A stretch of 64,000 nucleotides of DNA from Polyangium sp. 6x1. Lineage in GTDB: Bacteria > Myxococcota_A > Polyangia > Polyangiales > Polyangiaceae. Location of the stretch: the NCBI RefSeq assembly GCF_029946515.1, contig NZ_JARZHH010000025.1:1-64000 (forward strand), given 5' to 3'. The translations under genes and the position numbers were made by a program. The notes beneath the pieces were generated by a model that ran no database searches, was not told the DNA's origin, and was given only the letters and a program-made list of their open reading frames with translations. Shown here in pieces: positions 7,907 to 18,905 of this stretch. Numbering within the stretch: the stretch's first letter is position 1; each line of letters begins with the position of its first letter.

Positions 7907-8082
7907 CCTGACCCGCGACAAACCTAACACGTTCTGCGGGGCCGCGTGCACGTGCGATCGAAAAACCCAAGTCGAGTTTGTGCGAGGTTGGTCCGTCGCC
8001 CGGTTTTTCGGTCCCTAACCTCATTTTTTGACAGACGACCCGAAGGTGCCCGAAAGAGCCCGCCCCCCCTCGGGCCCGCCGG

Positions 8083-9132
8083 TCAGCCGAGGAAACGAAC
8101 GAGCTCGGAGACGAACGTGTCGTGCGCCTCGATGTGCGGCGAATGTCCGACGTTCGGCAGGACCTCTTCCCGGTAGCTGCCGCCGTTCGCCTTGTAGGCG
8201 TCGAGCACGGCGCGCGTCTGCGACACCATGGGCTGCGCCGGGTAGACGTCGTCGCCGGGCCAGCCTGGGACCGCGCCGAGCTTGCCGAGGAAGCCGAAGT
8301 CGAAGAGCGACGTGTCGCTGACGATCTGATCGCCGTCTCCACGGATCCAGAGGACGTCGTGCCTGGGCGCGATCTTCGCGAAGCCCGAGAGGTTCACGTA
8401 CTTCGGCGCGAGCGCGTTGTTCACGCCGCGCGCGCCGGGCGCGACGGTGGGCCAGTTCGAGGACGTCGTCATGTCGCCGGGGTAGTGCGCGTCGTCGACG
8501 ACCATCTTCAGGATCTCCGCGACGAAGAGCTCCTCGCGCTCCTTCTCCACGCGGAACGGCGGCTTGAAGTAGAAGTCGTTCATCACCTTGCGCGGCGAGA
8601 ACGCGCTCTCCTCCGAGGCGTCGCCCTCCTTCAGCCGACGCGCGAACTCGGGGTTCGCCGTGCCTCCACCCGAGCCTGCGAAGTCCGAAAAACACGGCTC
8701 GCCGTGCGCGCCGCGCGTGCCGCCGAACCCGTAGGGAGACATCGGCGCTTCGAGGACGATCTTGCCGACGAGCTCGGGGTGATCGATCGCGAGCTGCATC
8801 GCGACGCCGCCGCCGACCGACCAGCCGACGACGTGCACCTTGCCCTTGATGCCGAGCTCCGCGTGCTGGAGCAGCGCCGCGAGGTCGTCCGAGAAATCAC
8901 GCAGGCCGCGCGTCGCGTCGATGGGCCCGGGCTCGGTGTCGCCGTAGCCGCGGAGGTCCGCCGCGATGGCGCGAAAGCCCGCCGGGAGCGCGGCCATCGT
9001 CTGCTCGAAGAACCGAGCAGAGGAGCAGTTGCCGTGGATGAAGAGGACGGGCACGCCGTCCGCGGGTCCGCTGACGAGCACGTGCGTGCGAAGGCGAGGC
9101 GTCTGGATCTTGAGCGACGTGATGGCGGTCAT
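8083..9132 (-). CDS. Alpha/beta hydrolase
   Basis: A 349-residue alpha/beta-fold hydrolase. It shows the oxyanion-loop motif FIHGNCSS (about residue 31), the strand DLRGYGDTEP, the nucleophile elbow GWSVGGG with Ser105, and a C-terminal GHSPHIEAH that supplies the catalytic His. Asp is expected in the segment LWIRGDGDQIV. An insertion of about 80 residues between the core and the C-terminal part forms the lid. Substrate unknown. ATG 9132 is preceded by GAGGAG. It begins 39 bases after ptsI on the same strand, so it may be the last gene of the PTS operon, although no known PTS link exists for such enzymes. Confidence 0.88.
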   Translation of the reverse strand: MTAITSLKIQTPRLRTHVLVSGPADGVPVLFIHGNCSSARFFEQTMAALPAGFRAIAADLRGYGDTEPGPIDATRGLRDFSDDLAALLQHAELGIKGKVHVVGWSVGGGVAMQLAIDHPELVGKIVLEAPMSPYGFGGTRGAHGEPCFSDFAGSGGGTANPEFARRLKEGDASEESAFSPRKVMNDFYFKPPFRVEKEREELFVAEILKMVVDDAHYPGDMTTSSNWPTVAPGARGVNNALAPKYVNLSGFAKIAPRHDVLWIRGDGDQIVSDTSLFDFGFLGKLGAVPGWPGDDVYPAQPMVSQTRAVLDAYKANGGSYREEVLPNVGHSPHIEAHDTFVSELVRFLG

Positions 9133-9171
9133 GAGCTCCTCGGGTTTTTCGGGCCAGAGGAGAGGATGCCT

Positions 9172-10943
<1,772 letters not shown>

Positions 10944-10947
<4 letters not shown>

Positions 10948-11228
10948 TCGGGCTCTCCGAAGCGATCGGCGATGAGCTTGCCGATCGCCGCCACGGCCTC
11001 GGCCGAGGCCTCGCCGCGGGCCTTCACCTCGATCACGCTGCCGACGCCGCCGCAGAGCAGGAGCACGCCCATCACGCTCTTCGCGTTCGCCTCCTGCCCG
11101 TCGGGCCCGGCGACCGTGACCTCGCACGGGTACTTGCCGGCGAGCTGCACGAGCTTCGTGGCCGCCCGCGCGTGCAAGCCGCGCGCGTTGACGATCGTGA
11201 ACCGCCCCGTCGCGCTCGCGTCGCTCAC
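10944..11228 (-). CDS. Phosphocarrier protein HPr
   Basis: A 94-residue HPr. The phosphate-accepting His lies in NARGLHARAATKL (His19), and the regulatory Ser lies in NAKSVMGVLLL (Ser51, equivalent to Ser46 of Gram-positive HPr). Because hprK is two genes upstream, both the enzyme I (His) and kinase (Ser) inputs are probably functional. The GTG start at 11228 overlaps the rapZ stop (GTGA), and its stop overlaps ptsI (ATGA). It could be named ptsH or ptsO; the nitrogen-type gene neighbourhood favours the latter, but the sequence does not decide it. Confidence 0.95.
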
Positions 11229-12223
11229 GTGTTCCCTCCGCCGTCGGTGGAGCGCGGCGCCCCCTCCGCCCCTTCGATGGCGACCCGATCGAGCGGCTGT
11301 GGATCGGACTCGAGCGGCGCGGTGTGCTCCGCCCTGCCGACGTCACGATGCGCGACCGAGATGGGTAGCTCCACCTTCCTGCGTAGATTGTCGGCCAAAA
11401 CCTCCGCGAGCGCCACCGATCGATGACGCCCTCCGGTGCAGCCGACGCCGATGGTCAGGTAGCTCTTCCCTTCCCGCTCGTACCGGGGGAGCGAGAACTC
11501 GAGCAGCGATCCGATCTTTTCGAGGAGCTCGGACGCCTCGGGGCTCCGCAGGACGAAATCGCGCACCGCGGGGTGGCTCCCGGGCAGCCGCCGTAGCTCC
11601 GGGACGAAATGCGGGTTGTCGAGGAACCGCACGTCGAAGATCAGATCCGCATCGACCGGGACGCCGAACTTGAATCCGAACGAGACGAAGCGCGTGCTCA
11701 TGCGCGGCGCCTCGGCCTTGCCCGGCCCGAGGTGCGCGATGATCTGGCGGCGCAGCTCGTGCACGCTGAGGCGCGTCGTGTCGAGATCGATCGTGGCGAG
11801 CGCGCGCAGCGGGGCGAGGCGCTCGCGCTCGAGGTGCACGCCGTCGAGCACGGCGAGGCCGCCGGAGCTGCCGGGCGCGCGTGAGGCCGCGGCCGAGAGC
11901 GGGTGCGGCCGTCGTGTCTCGTTGAAGCGACGGAGCAGCGCCTCGTCGGTCGCGTCGAGGAAGAGGATGGCCATGTCGCGCCCCTCGGCGATGCGCGAGA
12001 GCGTGGGCGCGGCGCCGTCGAGGAAGGCGAAGGCGCGCACGTCGATGCCGAGGCCGATGCGGCGGATGCCGCCGGACTCGCAGACCTCGATCGTGGCGGG
12101 CACGAGGGACGTCGGGAGGTTGTCGACGCAGAAGTAGCCGAGGTCTTCCAGGGCATGGAGCGCGGTGGACTTGCCGGCCCCCGAGAGCCCGGTGACCACG
12201 ACGACGCGGCTCTTGTCGCTCAT
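11225..12223 (-). CDS. rapZ: RapZ-family nucleotide-binding RNA adapter
   Basis: A 332-residue protein (RapZ/YvcJ family, usually about 285-300). The P-loop VTGLSGAGKST is at residues 11-20, followed by LEDLGYFCVDNLP and the Walker-B-like MAILFLDA. The C-terminal half has SFGFKFG, DLIFDVRFLDNP and IGVGCTGGRHRSVALAE, the conserved RNA-binding/regulatory end. In enterobacteria RapZ directs RNase E to a small RNA controlling amino-sugar synthesis; here the role is unknown. The extra tail of about 40 residues (PLESDPQPLDRVAIEGAEG onwards) is low complexity. ATG 12223 overlaps the hprK stop. Confidence 0.94.
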   Translation of the reverse strand: MSDKSRVVVVTGLSGAGKSTALHALEDLGYFCVDNLPTSLVPATIEVCESGGIRRIGLGIDVRAFAFLDGAAPTLSRIAEGRDMAILFLDATDEALLRRFNETRRPHPLSAAASRAPGSSGGLAVLDGVHLERERLAPLRALATIDLDTTRLSVHELRRQIIAHLGPGKAEAPRMSTRFVSFGFKFGVPVDADLIFDVRFLDNPHFVPELRRLPGSHPAVRDFVLRSPEASELLEKIGSLLEFSLPRYEREGKSYLTIGVGCTGGRHRSVALAEVLADNLRRKVELPISVAHRDVGRAEHTAPLESDPQPLDRVAIEGAEGAPRSTDGGGNT

Positions 12224-13227
12224 CGATCTCGCCTCCCTCCGCTCAGAAGCGCGCCTTCGAGGTTGCCGAAGAACTCACGCGCGGCGTGGTGCCCCGCGTT
12301 CTTGAGCAATTCGTTCCGCGCAGCGACCTCGATGATCGTCGACATGTCGCGCCCCGGCCGCACCGGGATCACGAGCTCGCGCACCTTCACGCCGAGGATC
12401 GTGTGGTACCGGTCCTCGAGGCCGAGCCGGTCGTACTCGACGTCCTTCGACCACTCGACGAGCTTGATGACCACGTCGATGCGCTTGCGCTCGCGGATCG
12501 CCGTCACGCCGAAGAGATCCTTCACGTTGAGGATGCCGAGCCCGCGCACCTCCAGGTGGTGGCGCAGGAGGTGCGCGGCCGCGCCGAAGACCATGCCCGG
12601 CGGGCGGTAGTCGCACTCGACGACGTCGTCGGCGATGAGGCGATGCCCCCGCATCACGAGGTCGAGCGCGCACTCGCTCTTGCCGATCGCGCTCGGCCCC
12701 GTGAGGAGCACGCCCACGCCGAAGACGTCGACGAGCACGCCGTGCATGCGCACGCGCGGCGCGAGCCTGTCGTCGAGCAGCGCGTGCACCGCCGTGATGG
12801 TCACGCTCGATCGCTCCGCCGAGCGCAGCAGCGGCGTCCCCGACGCCTCGGCCGCGGCCACGAGCTCCGGCACGCCTTCCGCGGGGGCCTCGGCCTCGCC
12901 GCGCGAGGCGCGCGTGACGATCACGCAGCAGAGATCCCGCGCGAAGAAATCGCGGAGTTTCTTCGCGCGGTCGTCCCCTTCGAGCGTGTGCAAAAACGAG
13001 AGCTCGGTCTGGCCGAAGATCTGGATGCGCGACGCGGTGATGCCGTGGAAGTGCCCCACGAGCGCGAGGCCCGACTTCTGGATGCGCGTCGACTCGATGA
13101 TGCGATCGAGGCCCGCCTCGCCCGCGATGATCTCGAGCCCCACGCCGAGGCCGGGATCGGCGAGCAGCGCGCGCACGCTCATCGAGGGGCGCGGAGCCGG
13201 CACGCTACGAGGCGCCTCGTCGGTCAC
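12220..13227 (-). CDS. hprK: HPr kinase/phosphorylase
   Basis: A 335-residue enzyme that phosphorylates and dephosphorylates the regulatory Ser of HPr. The N-terminal domain is followed by the catalytic core: MHGVLVDVFGVGVLLTG, including the active-site His, then the P-loop GPSAIGKSE (residues 177-185), LIADDVVE, and the C-terminal signature RGLGILNVKDLFG. All catalytic elements look intact. It starts at GTG 13227, overlapping the ptsN stop (GTGA). Together with an HPr that has the target Ser, it indicates a working Ser-phosphorylation branch. Confidence 0.95.
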   Translation of the reverse strand: MTDEAPRSVPAPRPSMSVRALLADPGLGVGLEIIAGEAGLDRIIESTRIQKSGLALVGHFHGITASRIQIFGQTELSFLHTLEGDDRAKKLRDFFARDLCCVIVTRASRGEAEAPAEGVPELVAAAEASGTPLLRSAERSSVTITAVHALLDDRLAPRVRMHGVLVDVFGVGVLLTGPSAIGKSECALDLVMRGHRLIADDVVECDYRPPGMVFGAAAHLLRHHLEVRGLGILNVKDLFGVTAIRERKRIDVVIKLVEWSKDVEYDRLGLEDRYHTILGVKVRELVIPVRPGRDMSTIIEVAARNELLKNAGHHAAREFFGNLEGALLSGGRRDR

Positions 13228-13703
13228 GGGCCCCTGCCCTCCTCGGCGGCGATGATCGCGAAGGCGTCGACGCCGCTCGGAGCGAGGAGCAAGCGCTTGC
13301 GGAACTCGTCGTCGCGAAGGAGCCGCGACACGCGCGCCAGCGTCTTCAGGTGTTCGCCCGCGGCGCGCTTCGGGCCGACGACGGCGAAGAGGATGCTCAC
13401 GGGCGCGCGGTCGATCGCGTCGAAGTCGATCGGGTGCGGGCAGAGCAGGACCGCGCCCACGTGCCGATCGAGGCCTTCGAGCGCGCCGTGCGGGATGGCC
13501 ACGCCGCTGCCCACGCCGGTCGACTGGAGTCGTTCGCGCTCGACGAGCACGCGCTCGATCTCCGCCGCCGACGCGACGGGGACGAGGCCGCGGGCGAGCA
13601 GCTCGGCGATGCGATGCAGCGCCTCGGGCTTGGAGCGGACGACGCCCTCGGCCTCGTTCGCCACCGAGACGTGGTCCGCGCTCAGGATCTCGAGAACACC
13701 CAT
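13224..13703 (-). CDS. ptsN: PTS EIIA-Ntr regulatory protein
   Basis: A 159-residue EIIA of the fructose/nitrogen class. The phospho-His lies in GSGVAIPHGALEG (His72), with LLFAVVGP-type strands and the usual length. It accepts phosphate from HPr and acts as a regulator (potassium transport, kinases, stress), not as part of a sugar transporter, in well studied relatives. The start is ATG 13703; no good ribosome site is visible. It is the first gene of the fully overlapping block ptsN-hprK-rapZ-HPr-ptsI. Confidence 0.93.
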   Translation of the reverse strand: MGVLEILSADHVSVANEAEGVVRSKPEALHRIAELLARGLVPVASAAEIERVLVERERLQSTGVGSGVAIPHGALEGLDRHVGAVLLCPHPIDFDAIDRAPVSILFAVVGPKRAAGEHLKTLARVSRLLRDDEFRKRLLLAPSGVDAFAIIAAEEGRGP

Positions 13704-13832
13704 GATCGTGCCGGGGGGGTTGGGAGAGCGGGGCGTGCGCCGCGCGACCGCTGGAGGGGCGCCAGCGCGGCGCTCGGCTGCGCCGTGGAATCGACCGTTG
13801 CCTGTCCCCCCCCGTGCCTCGGCGGAAGCACG

Positions 13833-13860
13833 GGCGAGCCCTACTACGGAAAGGCTCGCC
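13833..13860. terminator. Hairpin between hpf and ptsN
   Basis: An 8-base perfect stem, GGCGAGCC / GGCTCGCC, with a 12-base loop sits in the gap of about 190 bases between the hpf stop and the ptsN start. No U-run follows on either strand, so it may be a weak terminator, an attenuator, or a stabiliser of the hpf mRNA. Confidence 0.35.
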
Positions 13861-13890
13861 TGGCGAGGGCGTAGAGCGTGAGGCTCGCTT

Positions 13891-14250
13891 TCAGTCGCGC
13901 GCGCGTCCTTCGGCGACCTCGGAGGCCTCGGCCGCGAACTCGGCCGCGCTCGTCCCTCCGCGCTTCCTCGCCATGCTCGCCGTCTTGTCCGCTTCGATCT
14001 GACGGTCCAGCTTGTCGATGACCTTGTCGATCGAGGCGTACATGTCCTGGCTGCGGACCGTGGCGTGGAATTGCTGGCTCCCCGAGGAGATCCTCACGTC
14101 CGCGATGTGGTCGAGGCCTTCGACGGACAACGTGACCTGCGCGGTCATGGCTTGACGGAGGAACCTTTGCAGCTTGGCGACCTTGTCGTGCGCGTGCTGC
14201 TTCACCGCGTCCGTACCCACCATGTGTCGGAACGTGATTGCGATGTTCAT
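13891..14250 (-). CDS. hpf: Ribosome hibernation promoting factor, short type
   Basis: A 119-residue HPF/YfiA-family protein that binds the 30S A/P-site region and inactivates ribosomes in stress. It starts MNIAITFRHM and has the expected pattern (HDKVAKLQRFL, VTLSVEGLDHIADVRISSG, DMYASIDKVIDKLDRQI). The tail is short, with none of the dimerisation domain of long HPFs. ATG 14250 has an AAGGAAAGGAAGG purine run upstream; a longer in-frame reading to 14319 is not supported. In many proteobacteria hpf lies between rpoN and ptsN; here it precedes ptsN but no rpoN is next to it. Confidence 0.93.
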   Translation of the reverse strand: MNIAITFRHMVGTDAVKQHAHDKVAKLQRFLRQAMTAQVTLSVEGLDHIADVRISSGSQQFHATVRSQDMYASIDKVIDKLDRQIEADKTASMARKRGGTSAAEFAAEASEVAEGRARD

Positions 14251-14280
14251 CGAGGGCTGCCTTCCTTTCCTTCCGGGGCG

Positions 14281-14297
14281 GCGCACCTGAGGTGCGC
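14281..14297. promoter_or_regulatory. Perfect inverted repeat upstream of hpf
   Basis: The sequence GCGCACCT-G-AGGTGCGC is a perfect 8-base inverted repeat around one base. It lies about 30 bases upstream of the hpf start codon. Position suggests an operator or a leader hairpin for the hpf-ptsN operon. No regulator can be assigned. Confidence 0.35.
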
Positions 14298-14525
14298 TCG
14301 TCACGGCGCCATCGGCCATCGTATCACCGCAGGCCGAGCCGACGCGCGTGGATTAGATGCGCCTCGGGCGTCGCAACGATGCCGGACCCTTGGACCGGTG
14401 GAAGCTCGCGTGACCGCTACGTTTGCCGGCCAACGCCTCGTTTCCATCGTGCTGCCGAGACACTGCATGTCCTCGATGAAACCCGCGGTGCTGCCCGGAC
14501 AATCCCGCGTCGCACACTTTCGTCG

Positions 14526-15233
14526 TCAGTGCGCGGCGTAACGAGACTGCACGAGCGGATGAGCTCGAAACGCCTCGGGGGAAGCTTCGAGCGCGATCTC
14601 TCCATCGAGGAGGAGGACGGCGCGATCGCTGAGGCGCAAGGCCGCGTCGACGTGATGATCGGAGACGAGGACCGCGGCCCCCGCGTCGGCGAGCGCACGC
14701 AGCCGCTCGGCGACCCGCATCGCGCCGAGCGGATCGACGGCGGCGAACGGCTCGTCACAAACGAGGACACGAGGCGCGGCCGAGAGCGCTCGTGTGATCT
14801 CCAGCCGCCGCCGCTCGCCGCCGGAGAGCCGCGCGGCCTGCATGTCGAAGAGGCCCTCGAGGCCGAGCTCGCGGGCGATCGCGAGCGCGTCGGGCGCGCC
14901 GGCCGAACGCGCTCGGCGGGTCAGGCGATCGAAGACGGCGAGGTTGTCGCGCACCGAGAGATCGGGCAGCACGCTCGGCGTCTGCGGGACGTAGCCGAGG
15001 CCGCGGCGCGCGCGCTCGTACAGCGGGAGCCGCGTGACGTCTTCGCCTGCGAGGACGACTTTACCTTCCAGCGGGGAGAGCTCGCCGACGAGCACGCGGA
15101 ACAGCGTCGTCTTGCCGGCGCCGCTCGGCCCGAACACGGCGACGACCTCACCGGGCCGCGCTTCGAGGGACGCGTGGTGGAGGAGCGTGCGACCCGAGAG
15201 GCGCACGGAGATGGAGGAAGCGTGGAGCGACAT
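14526..15233 (-). CDS. lptB: ABC ATPase, LptB-like (lipopolysaccharide export)
   Basis: A 235-residue ATP-binding subunit. Walker A is GPSGAGKT (about residue 35), the Q-loop is YVPQTPSVLPDLSVRDNL, the signature is LSGGERRRLEITRAL, Walker B is VLVCDEPFAAVDPLG and the switch His is in VLVSDHHV. The DEPFAAVDPLGA sequence and gene position (next to hpf/ptsN) fit LptB, the motor that drives LPS from the inner membrane through LptFG and LptC/A. An LptA-like gene is in the window at 50.3-50.7 kb, not adjacent. Another ABC export role cannot be excluded. ATG 15233. Confidence 0.82.
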   Translation of the reverse strand: MSLHASSISVRLSGRTLLHHASLEARPGEVVAVFGPSGAGKTTLFRVLVGELSPLEGKVVLAGEDVTRLPLYERARRGLGYVPQTPSVLPDLSVRDNLAVFDRLTRRARSAGAPDALAIARELGLEGLFDMQAARLSGGERRRLEITRALSAAPRVLVCDEPFAAVDPLGAMRVAERLRALADAGAAVLVSDHHVDAALRLSDRAVLLLDGEIALEASPEAFRAHPLVQSRYAAH

Positions 15234-15280
15234 CGAGCGAGGCAGAACAAAGCTTAGCGGTGAGCTGGTAGGGTGCGCCC

Positions 15281-16813
15281 GTGGCTTTCCTCTACGCGCT
15301 CTGGAAGGAAGCGCTCCTCGCGCACACGTTCTGGCTCGTCACGGCGCTCGTGATCGCGCTCGTCGCGAGCCGCTTCTCCACGCCGAGTGAGCCGCGGCTC
15401 CGTCCGCTCGGCTTCTTCTTGTCGATGCACGTGCTCTCGCTCCTCGGGGCGGCGGCGCTCGCGGTGACGGGCTCGGCGTTCGTGGACGAGATCCGGATCC
15501 CGGCGGCGGTCTTCGGCGGCGTCGCGTTCGTGGGCGCGTCGGCCGTGCTGCTCTTCCACGTCGTCTTGCCGCGCCTCCGCCTGCACGCGCCGCGCATCGT
15601 CGAGGATGTGATGGTGGCGATCTTCTCGGTCGTCACGGCGGTGACGATCACGAGCCGCGCGGGCATCAACCTCTCGGGCCTCATCGCCACGAGCGCCGTG
15701 CTCACGGCGATCCTCGGCTTCTCCTTGCAGGACGTCATCGGCAACGTCGCCGGCGGCCTCGCGCTCCAGCTCGACAACTCCATCGAGGTCGGCGACCGCA
15801 TCAAGGTCAACGACGTGAGCGGCCGCGTCACGGAGATCCGCTGGCGATACACGGCGATCGAGACGGGCAACTGGGAGACGGTGCTCGTGCCGAACAACGT
15901 GCTCATGAAGTCCCAGGTCACCGTGTTCGGCCGCCGCCACGGCAAACCTTCGTATTTGCGCCGCGTGATCCATTTCAATGTGGATTTCCGGTACCAGCCC
16001 TCGGACGTCATCGACGTCGTGCGGGACGCCGTGAAGAACGCCAAGATGCCGCATGTCGCGGAGGACCCCGCGCCGAGCTGCGTGCTGCTCGACCTCGGCG
16101 AGTCGTACGGTCGTTATGCATTGCGGTACTGGTTGACCGACCTCGACGCGGATACACCGACCGACTCCGACGTCCGCACGCGGATCTTCTTCGCGCTGGA
16201 GCGCGCGGGCATGCACCTCGCCATCCCCGCGGCCTCGGTCTTTTTGACCGAGGAGGCGAGCCGCGCGGCGCAGAAACACGCGAAGCGCCTCTCGCGACGC
16301 AAACAGCTCCTCGACATGGTCCCGCTCTTCCAGACGCTCTCCGCCGCGGAGCGAAACGAGCTCGCCGAGCAGCTCAGATATGCGCCCTTCACGCGCGGCG
16401 AGATCATCACCCATCAGGGCGACGCCGAGCAGCATTGCCTTTACCTCATCGAGGACGGCACGGCGGCCGTGCGCATCTCCGAGAACGGCCGGCTGCTCCC
16501 GGTGAAGAAGCTCGGCCCCGGAAGCTTTTTCGGCGAGATGTCGCTGCTCACGGGCACGCCGCGGCTCGCCACCGTGGTCGCCGAGACGGACGTCGAATGC
16601 TTCCGGCTCGAAAAAGAACCCTTCCAGCGCGTGATCGAAAAACGCCCCGAGCTCGCCGGGGAGCTCGCCGGCGTGCTCGCGCAGCGGGCCGAGGAGCTGC
16701 GCGCCGCGCGGGAGGGGAAGGACGAGCCAAACGAGGCTGCGCCGTCCGTCGTGAAGGCGGAGCGGGATCTCTTCGATCGGATCCGGAATTTCTTCGAGCT
16801 CGGAGCGCCGTAG
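15281..16813 (+). CDS. MscS-family mechanosensitive channel with cyclic-nucleotide-binding domain
   Basis: A 510-residue inner-membrane protein starting at GTG 15281. Four or five hydrophobic helices occupy residues 10-150. They end in the MscS pore helix and beta domain (TSAVLTAILGFSLQDVIGN, LDNSIEVGDRIKVNDVSG, VPNNVLMKSQ), then the C-terminal MscS alpha/beta part. From about residue 345 a CRP-type cNMP-binding domain follows (LFQTLSAAERNELAEQL, LYLIEDGTAAVRI, PGSFFGEMSLLTG.PRLATV). The Phe-Gly-Glu-Met and Pro-Arg-Leu-Ala-Thr residues of the ligand-binding cassette are present. Such channels are thought to be gated by tension and modulated by cyclic nucleotides. It is divergent from lptB. 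Confidence 0.92.
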   Translation: MAFLYALWKEALLAHTFWLVTALVIALVASRFSTPSEPRLRPLGFFLSMHVLSLLGAAALAVTGSAFVDEIRIPAAVFGGVAFVGASAVLLFHVVLPRLRLHAPRIVEDVMVAIFSVVTAVTITSRAGINLSGLIATSAVLTAILGFSLQDVIGNVAGGLALQLDNSIEVGDRIKVNDVSGRVTEIRWRYTAIETGNWETVLVPNNVLMKSQVTVFGRRHGKPSYLRRVIHFNVDFRYQPSDVIDVVRDAVKNAKMPHVAEDPAPSCVLLDLGESYGRYALRYWLTDLDADTPTDSDVRTRIFFALERAGMHLAIPAASVFLTEEASRAAQKHAKRLSRRKQLLDMVPLFQTLSAAERNELAEQLRYAPFTRGEIITHQGDAEQHCLYLIEDGTAAVRISENGRLLPVKKLGPGSFFGEMSLLTGTPRLATVVAETDVECFRLEKEPFQRVIEKRPELAGELAGVLAQRAEELRAAREGKDEPNEAAPSVVKAERDLFDRIRNFFELGAP

Positions 16814-16889
16814 CAAGAGAGGCGGAGGCGCAGGCGCGGACGGGGTAATGGGAGGGAGGGGATTCCGCTCGGGGACGGCGAAACTTCGG

Positions 16890-18905
16890 TCAGAGCGCGG
16901 TGCTGTAATTCGTGATGTAGTGGATCAGCTCGACATTGCCGACCGAGTTGGTCACCGCGGCGACGAGGTGCTCGGAGGTCGGGGTCGCGCCGACGGCGAC
17001 GGCCGAGATCGCCCCGGCATCCCGCGTGCCCACGCGGCCGAGGATGCCGCTCGAATCCACGCTGAACGACAGCACGCTCAGGGCGCCGCTGGTCACCACG
17101 CCGACGGCCACGTCGCGATCACCGACCTCGACCGACGAGAGGGCGGAGATCGGGCCGGCGTTCCACTCCGACAGGCGCGAGAGTCCGCCGAGGCTCGTGA
17201 GCTGATAGACTTGCACCCACAGCTCGTCCGTCGTCACCTCGCGCGCCGACACGACCGCGAATTCACGACCTGCGTTGCCGACGACCGAAATGTCGACATC
17301 GGACGCTGTGAGGGTTCCGCCGGCCGCCTTCGACGCGACCGTGCTCCCGGCCAGGGAGACGGTCATGCCATTGGTGCTGATCGACCAGGAGCGAACGACC
17401 ACGGCATTGTCCGAGGTGCGGCGCTCGGCGGTGACGACCCCCTTGAAGAAGCCTGAATCGCCGCTCAGCGCCTTGCCCGCCACCACGCGGGCGACGTCGA
17501 CGTCGCTGATCGCCGTGCTGGAGATCGCCGAGCCACGCAGGTCGACGCTCAGGTTCGTGAACGCCTGCGTCGCGCCGAAGTTGGTCACCTGGAGATATCC
17601 GGTGCTCGTGTTCCTCTGGGCCACCGTCACGCCGTCGTGGTTCGGGGCGGTGGTCGCCTTGACGAGGGTGACGTCGGTGGAAGAGGTGTAGCCCAAGGTG
17701 CCCTCGACGACGCTGTTGTTCAACCCGAAGGCGTAGGGAACGAGCTGCAGCTTGCCATTGCCGTTGCGGATCGCGGCGACGAAGTCCTTCTCCGTCGGAT
17801 TGATCGTCGCGGCGTCGACCGACGTGGCCGTGCTCTTCTCCACGGTCGTGCCCGTCGTGAAGGTATCGTCGGACTCGATCGTGTAGCCGACGGCCTCCAG
17901 GTTGTGATCGGCGTTGATGTAGACGGCGGCGCCCTGGACCGTGCCATAGAAGGGATCGGTCGTGACCATGACCGACGAGCTGATGCCGACGGCCACGTCG
18001 ATCGAATCGCGGCGGATCCCCTGCGGGTCACTCCACAACAGGTTTCGCTGACCCGACCCGAAGTACCAGCCCGAGCCGTCCATCCGGAGCCACCCATCGT
18101 TGTCGGCATTCGACGTGTTGTCGATCGGCTGCCTCCAGGCCTCGTCGAACTCGAGCATCTCGCCCTGCCCAACACAGGGCTCCCCCAGGCTGGTCTCGCC
18201 ATACGGTTTGACGTGCATATGCAGGTGCGGCCACGCCGACGCGCCGGTGGCGCCGATCCGCCCGACCAGCTCCCCCTTGCGAATCGTCGTGGGGGTGGCG
18301 AGGACGGTCGACGGGACAATCTTCGTCCAATCGGTCGCTACCTCGGAGCAGGAGTTCGCGACCGGGTTGCTGTAATTGTAAACGGTGGTGATCGGGCAGA
18401 GCGCCGAGCTGATGCTGTCCTGCTTCAGGTGGGCGAGCACGACGACCTTGTCGTCATCGGTCCGAATGGCGACGAAGTTACCAGCGGCCATACAGACCCC
18501 TCCGTTGCCGCCACCTGGGCAGTTGACCGAATCCCCCTCCAGGTCGTCATCCGGCATGCGTCGCCAGCAGGCGATCACCTCTCCATCCACCGGCGAGTAG
18601 ATCGGCATGTTCCACGACACATGATCCGACGGAATCGTGGGTCGAGCCGCCTCCCCTGGCGTCTTGGATTCCGTCCATGCGCCGAGCGTCGAATCCCACC
18701 GCTTCGCCCAGATGTCGGACTCGCAATAAGGCCATGCCGCCGAACAGTTTCCGTGCTCGGCTTGCGCATACGTCATGTAGGTGTTTCCCGGGAGGCCGTC
18801 GCCGCGCCACGGCAACTTGACGCGGTAGGCCTCCGCCACCGAAGGCGACGCGAACGCGAGCCCGAGGCCGAGCAAGGAACAGAGCTGCTTGAGGTTGCGA
18901 TTCAT
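16890..18905 (-). CDS. Secreted M23-like protein with C-terminal repeat region
   Basis: A 671-residue exported protein: ATG 18905, signal peptide (LCSLLGLGLAFASPSVAEAY), then a LytM/M23-like domain at about residues 80-260 with SPVDGEVIACW, VVVLAHLK and ASAWPHLHMHVKPYG. The HxH Zn-binding motif (HLHMH) is present, but the first Zn motif, usually HxxxD, reads HVSWN, so the site may be incomplete. The region is Cys-rich (C-rich loop SVNCPGGGNGGVC). The remaining 400 residues are Ser/Thr/Val-rich beta repeats (VTVAQRNTSTGYLQV, DISVVGNAGREFAVVSARE) like a propeller or cell-surface module. It could be a peptidoglycan or prey-wall-directed protein, or a binding protein only. GTG 18929 is an alternative start. 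Confidence 0.78.
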   Translation of the reverse strand: MNRNLKQLCSLLGLGLAFASPSVAEAYRVKLPWRGDGLPGNTYMTYAQAEHGNCSAAWPYCESDIWAKRWDSTLGAWTESKTPGEAARPTIPSDHVSWNMPIYSPVDGEVIACWRRMPDDDLEGDSVNCPGGGNGGVCMAAGNFVAIRTDDDKVVVLAHLKQDSISSALCPITTVYNYSNPVANSCSEVATDWTKIVPSTVLATPTTIRKGELVGRIGATGASAWPHLHMHVKPYGETSLGEPCVGQGEMLEFDEAWRQPIDNTSNADNDGWLRMDGSGWYFGSGQRNLLWSDPQGIRRDSIDVAVGISSSVMVTTDPFYGTVQGAAVYINADHNLEAVGYTIESDDTFTTGTTVEKSTATSVDAATINPTEKDFVAAIRNGNGKLQLVPYAFGLNNSVVEGTLGYTSSTDVTLVKATTAPNHDGVTVAQRNTSTGYLQVTNFGATQAFTNLSVDLRGSAISSTAISDVDVARVVAGKALSGDSGFFKGVVTAERRTSDNAVVVRSWSISTNGMTVSLAGSTVASKAAGGTLTASDVDISVVGNAGREFAVVSAREVTTDELWVQVYQLTSLGGLSRLSEWNAGPISALSSVEVGDRDVAVGVVTSGALSVLSFSVDSSGILGRVGTRDAGAISAVAVGATPTSEHLVAAVTNSVGNVELIHYITNYSTAL

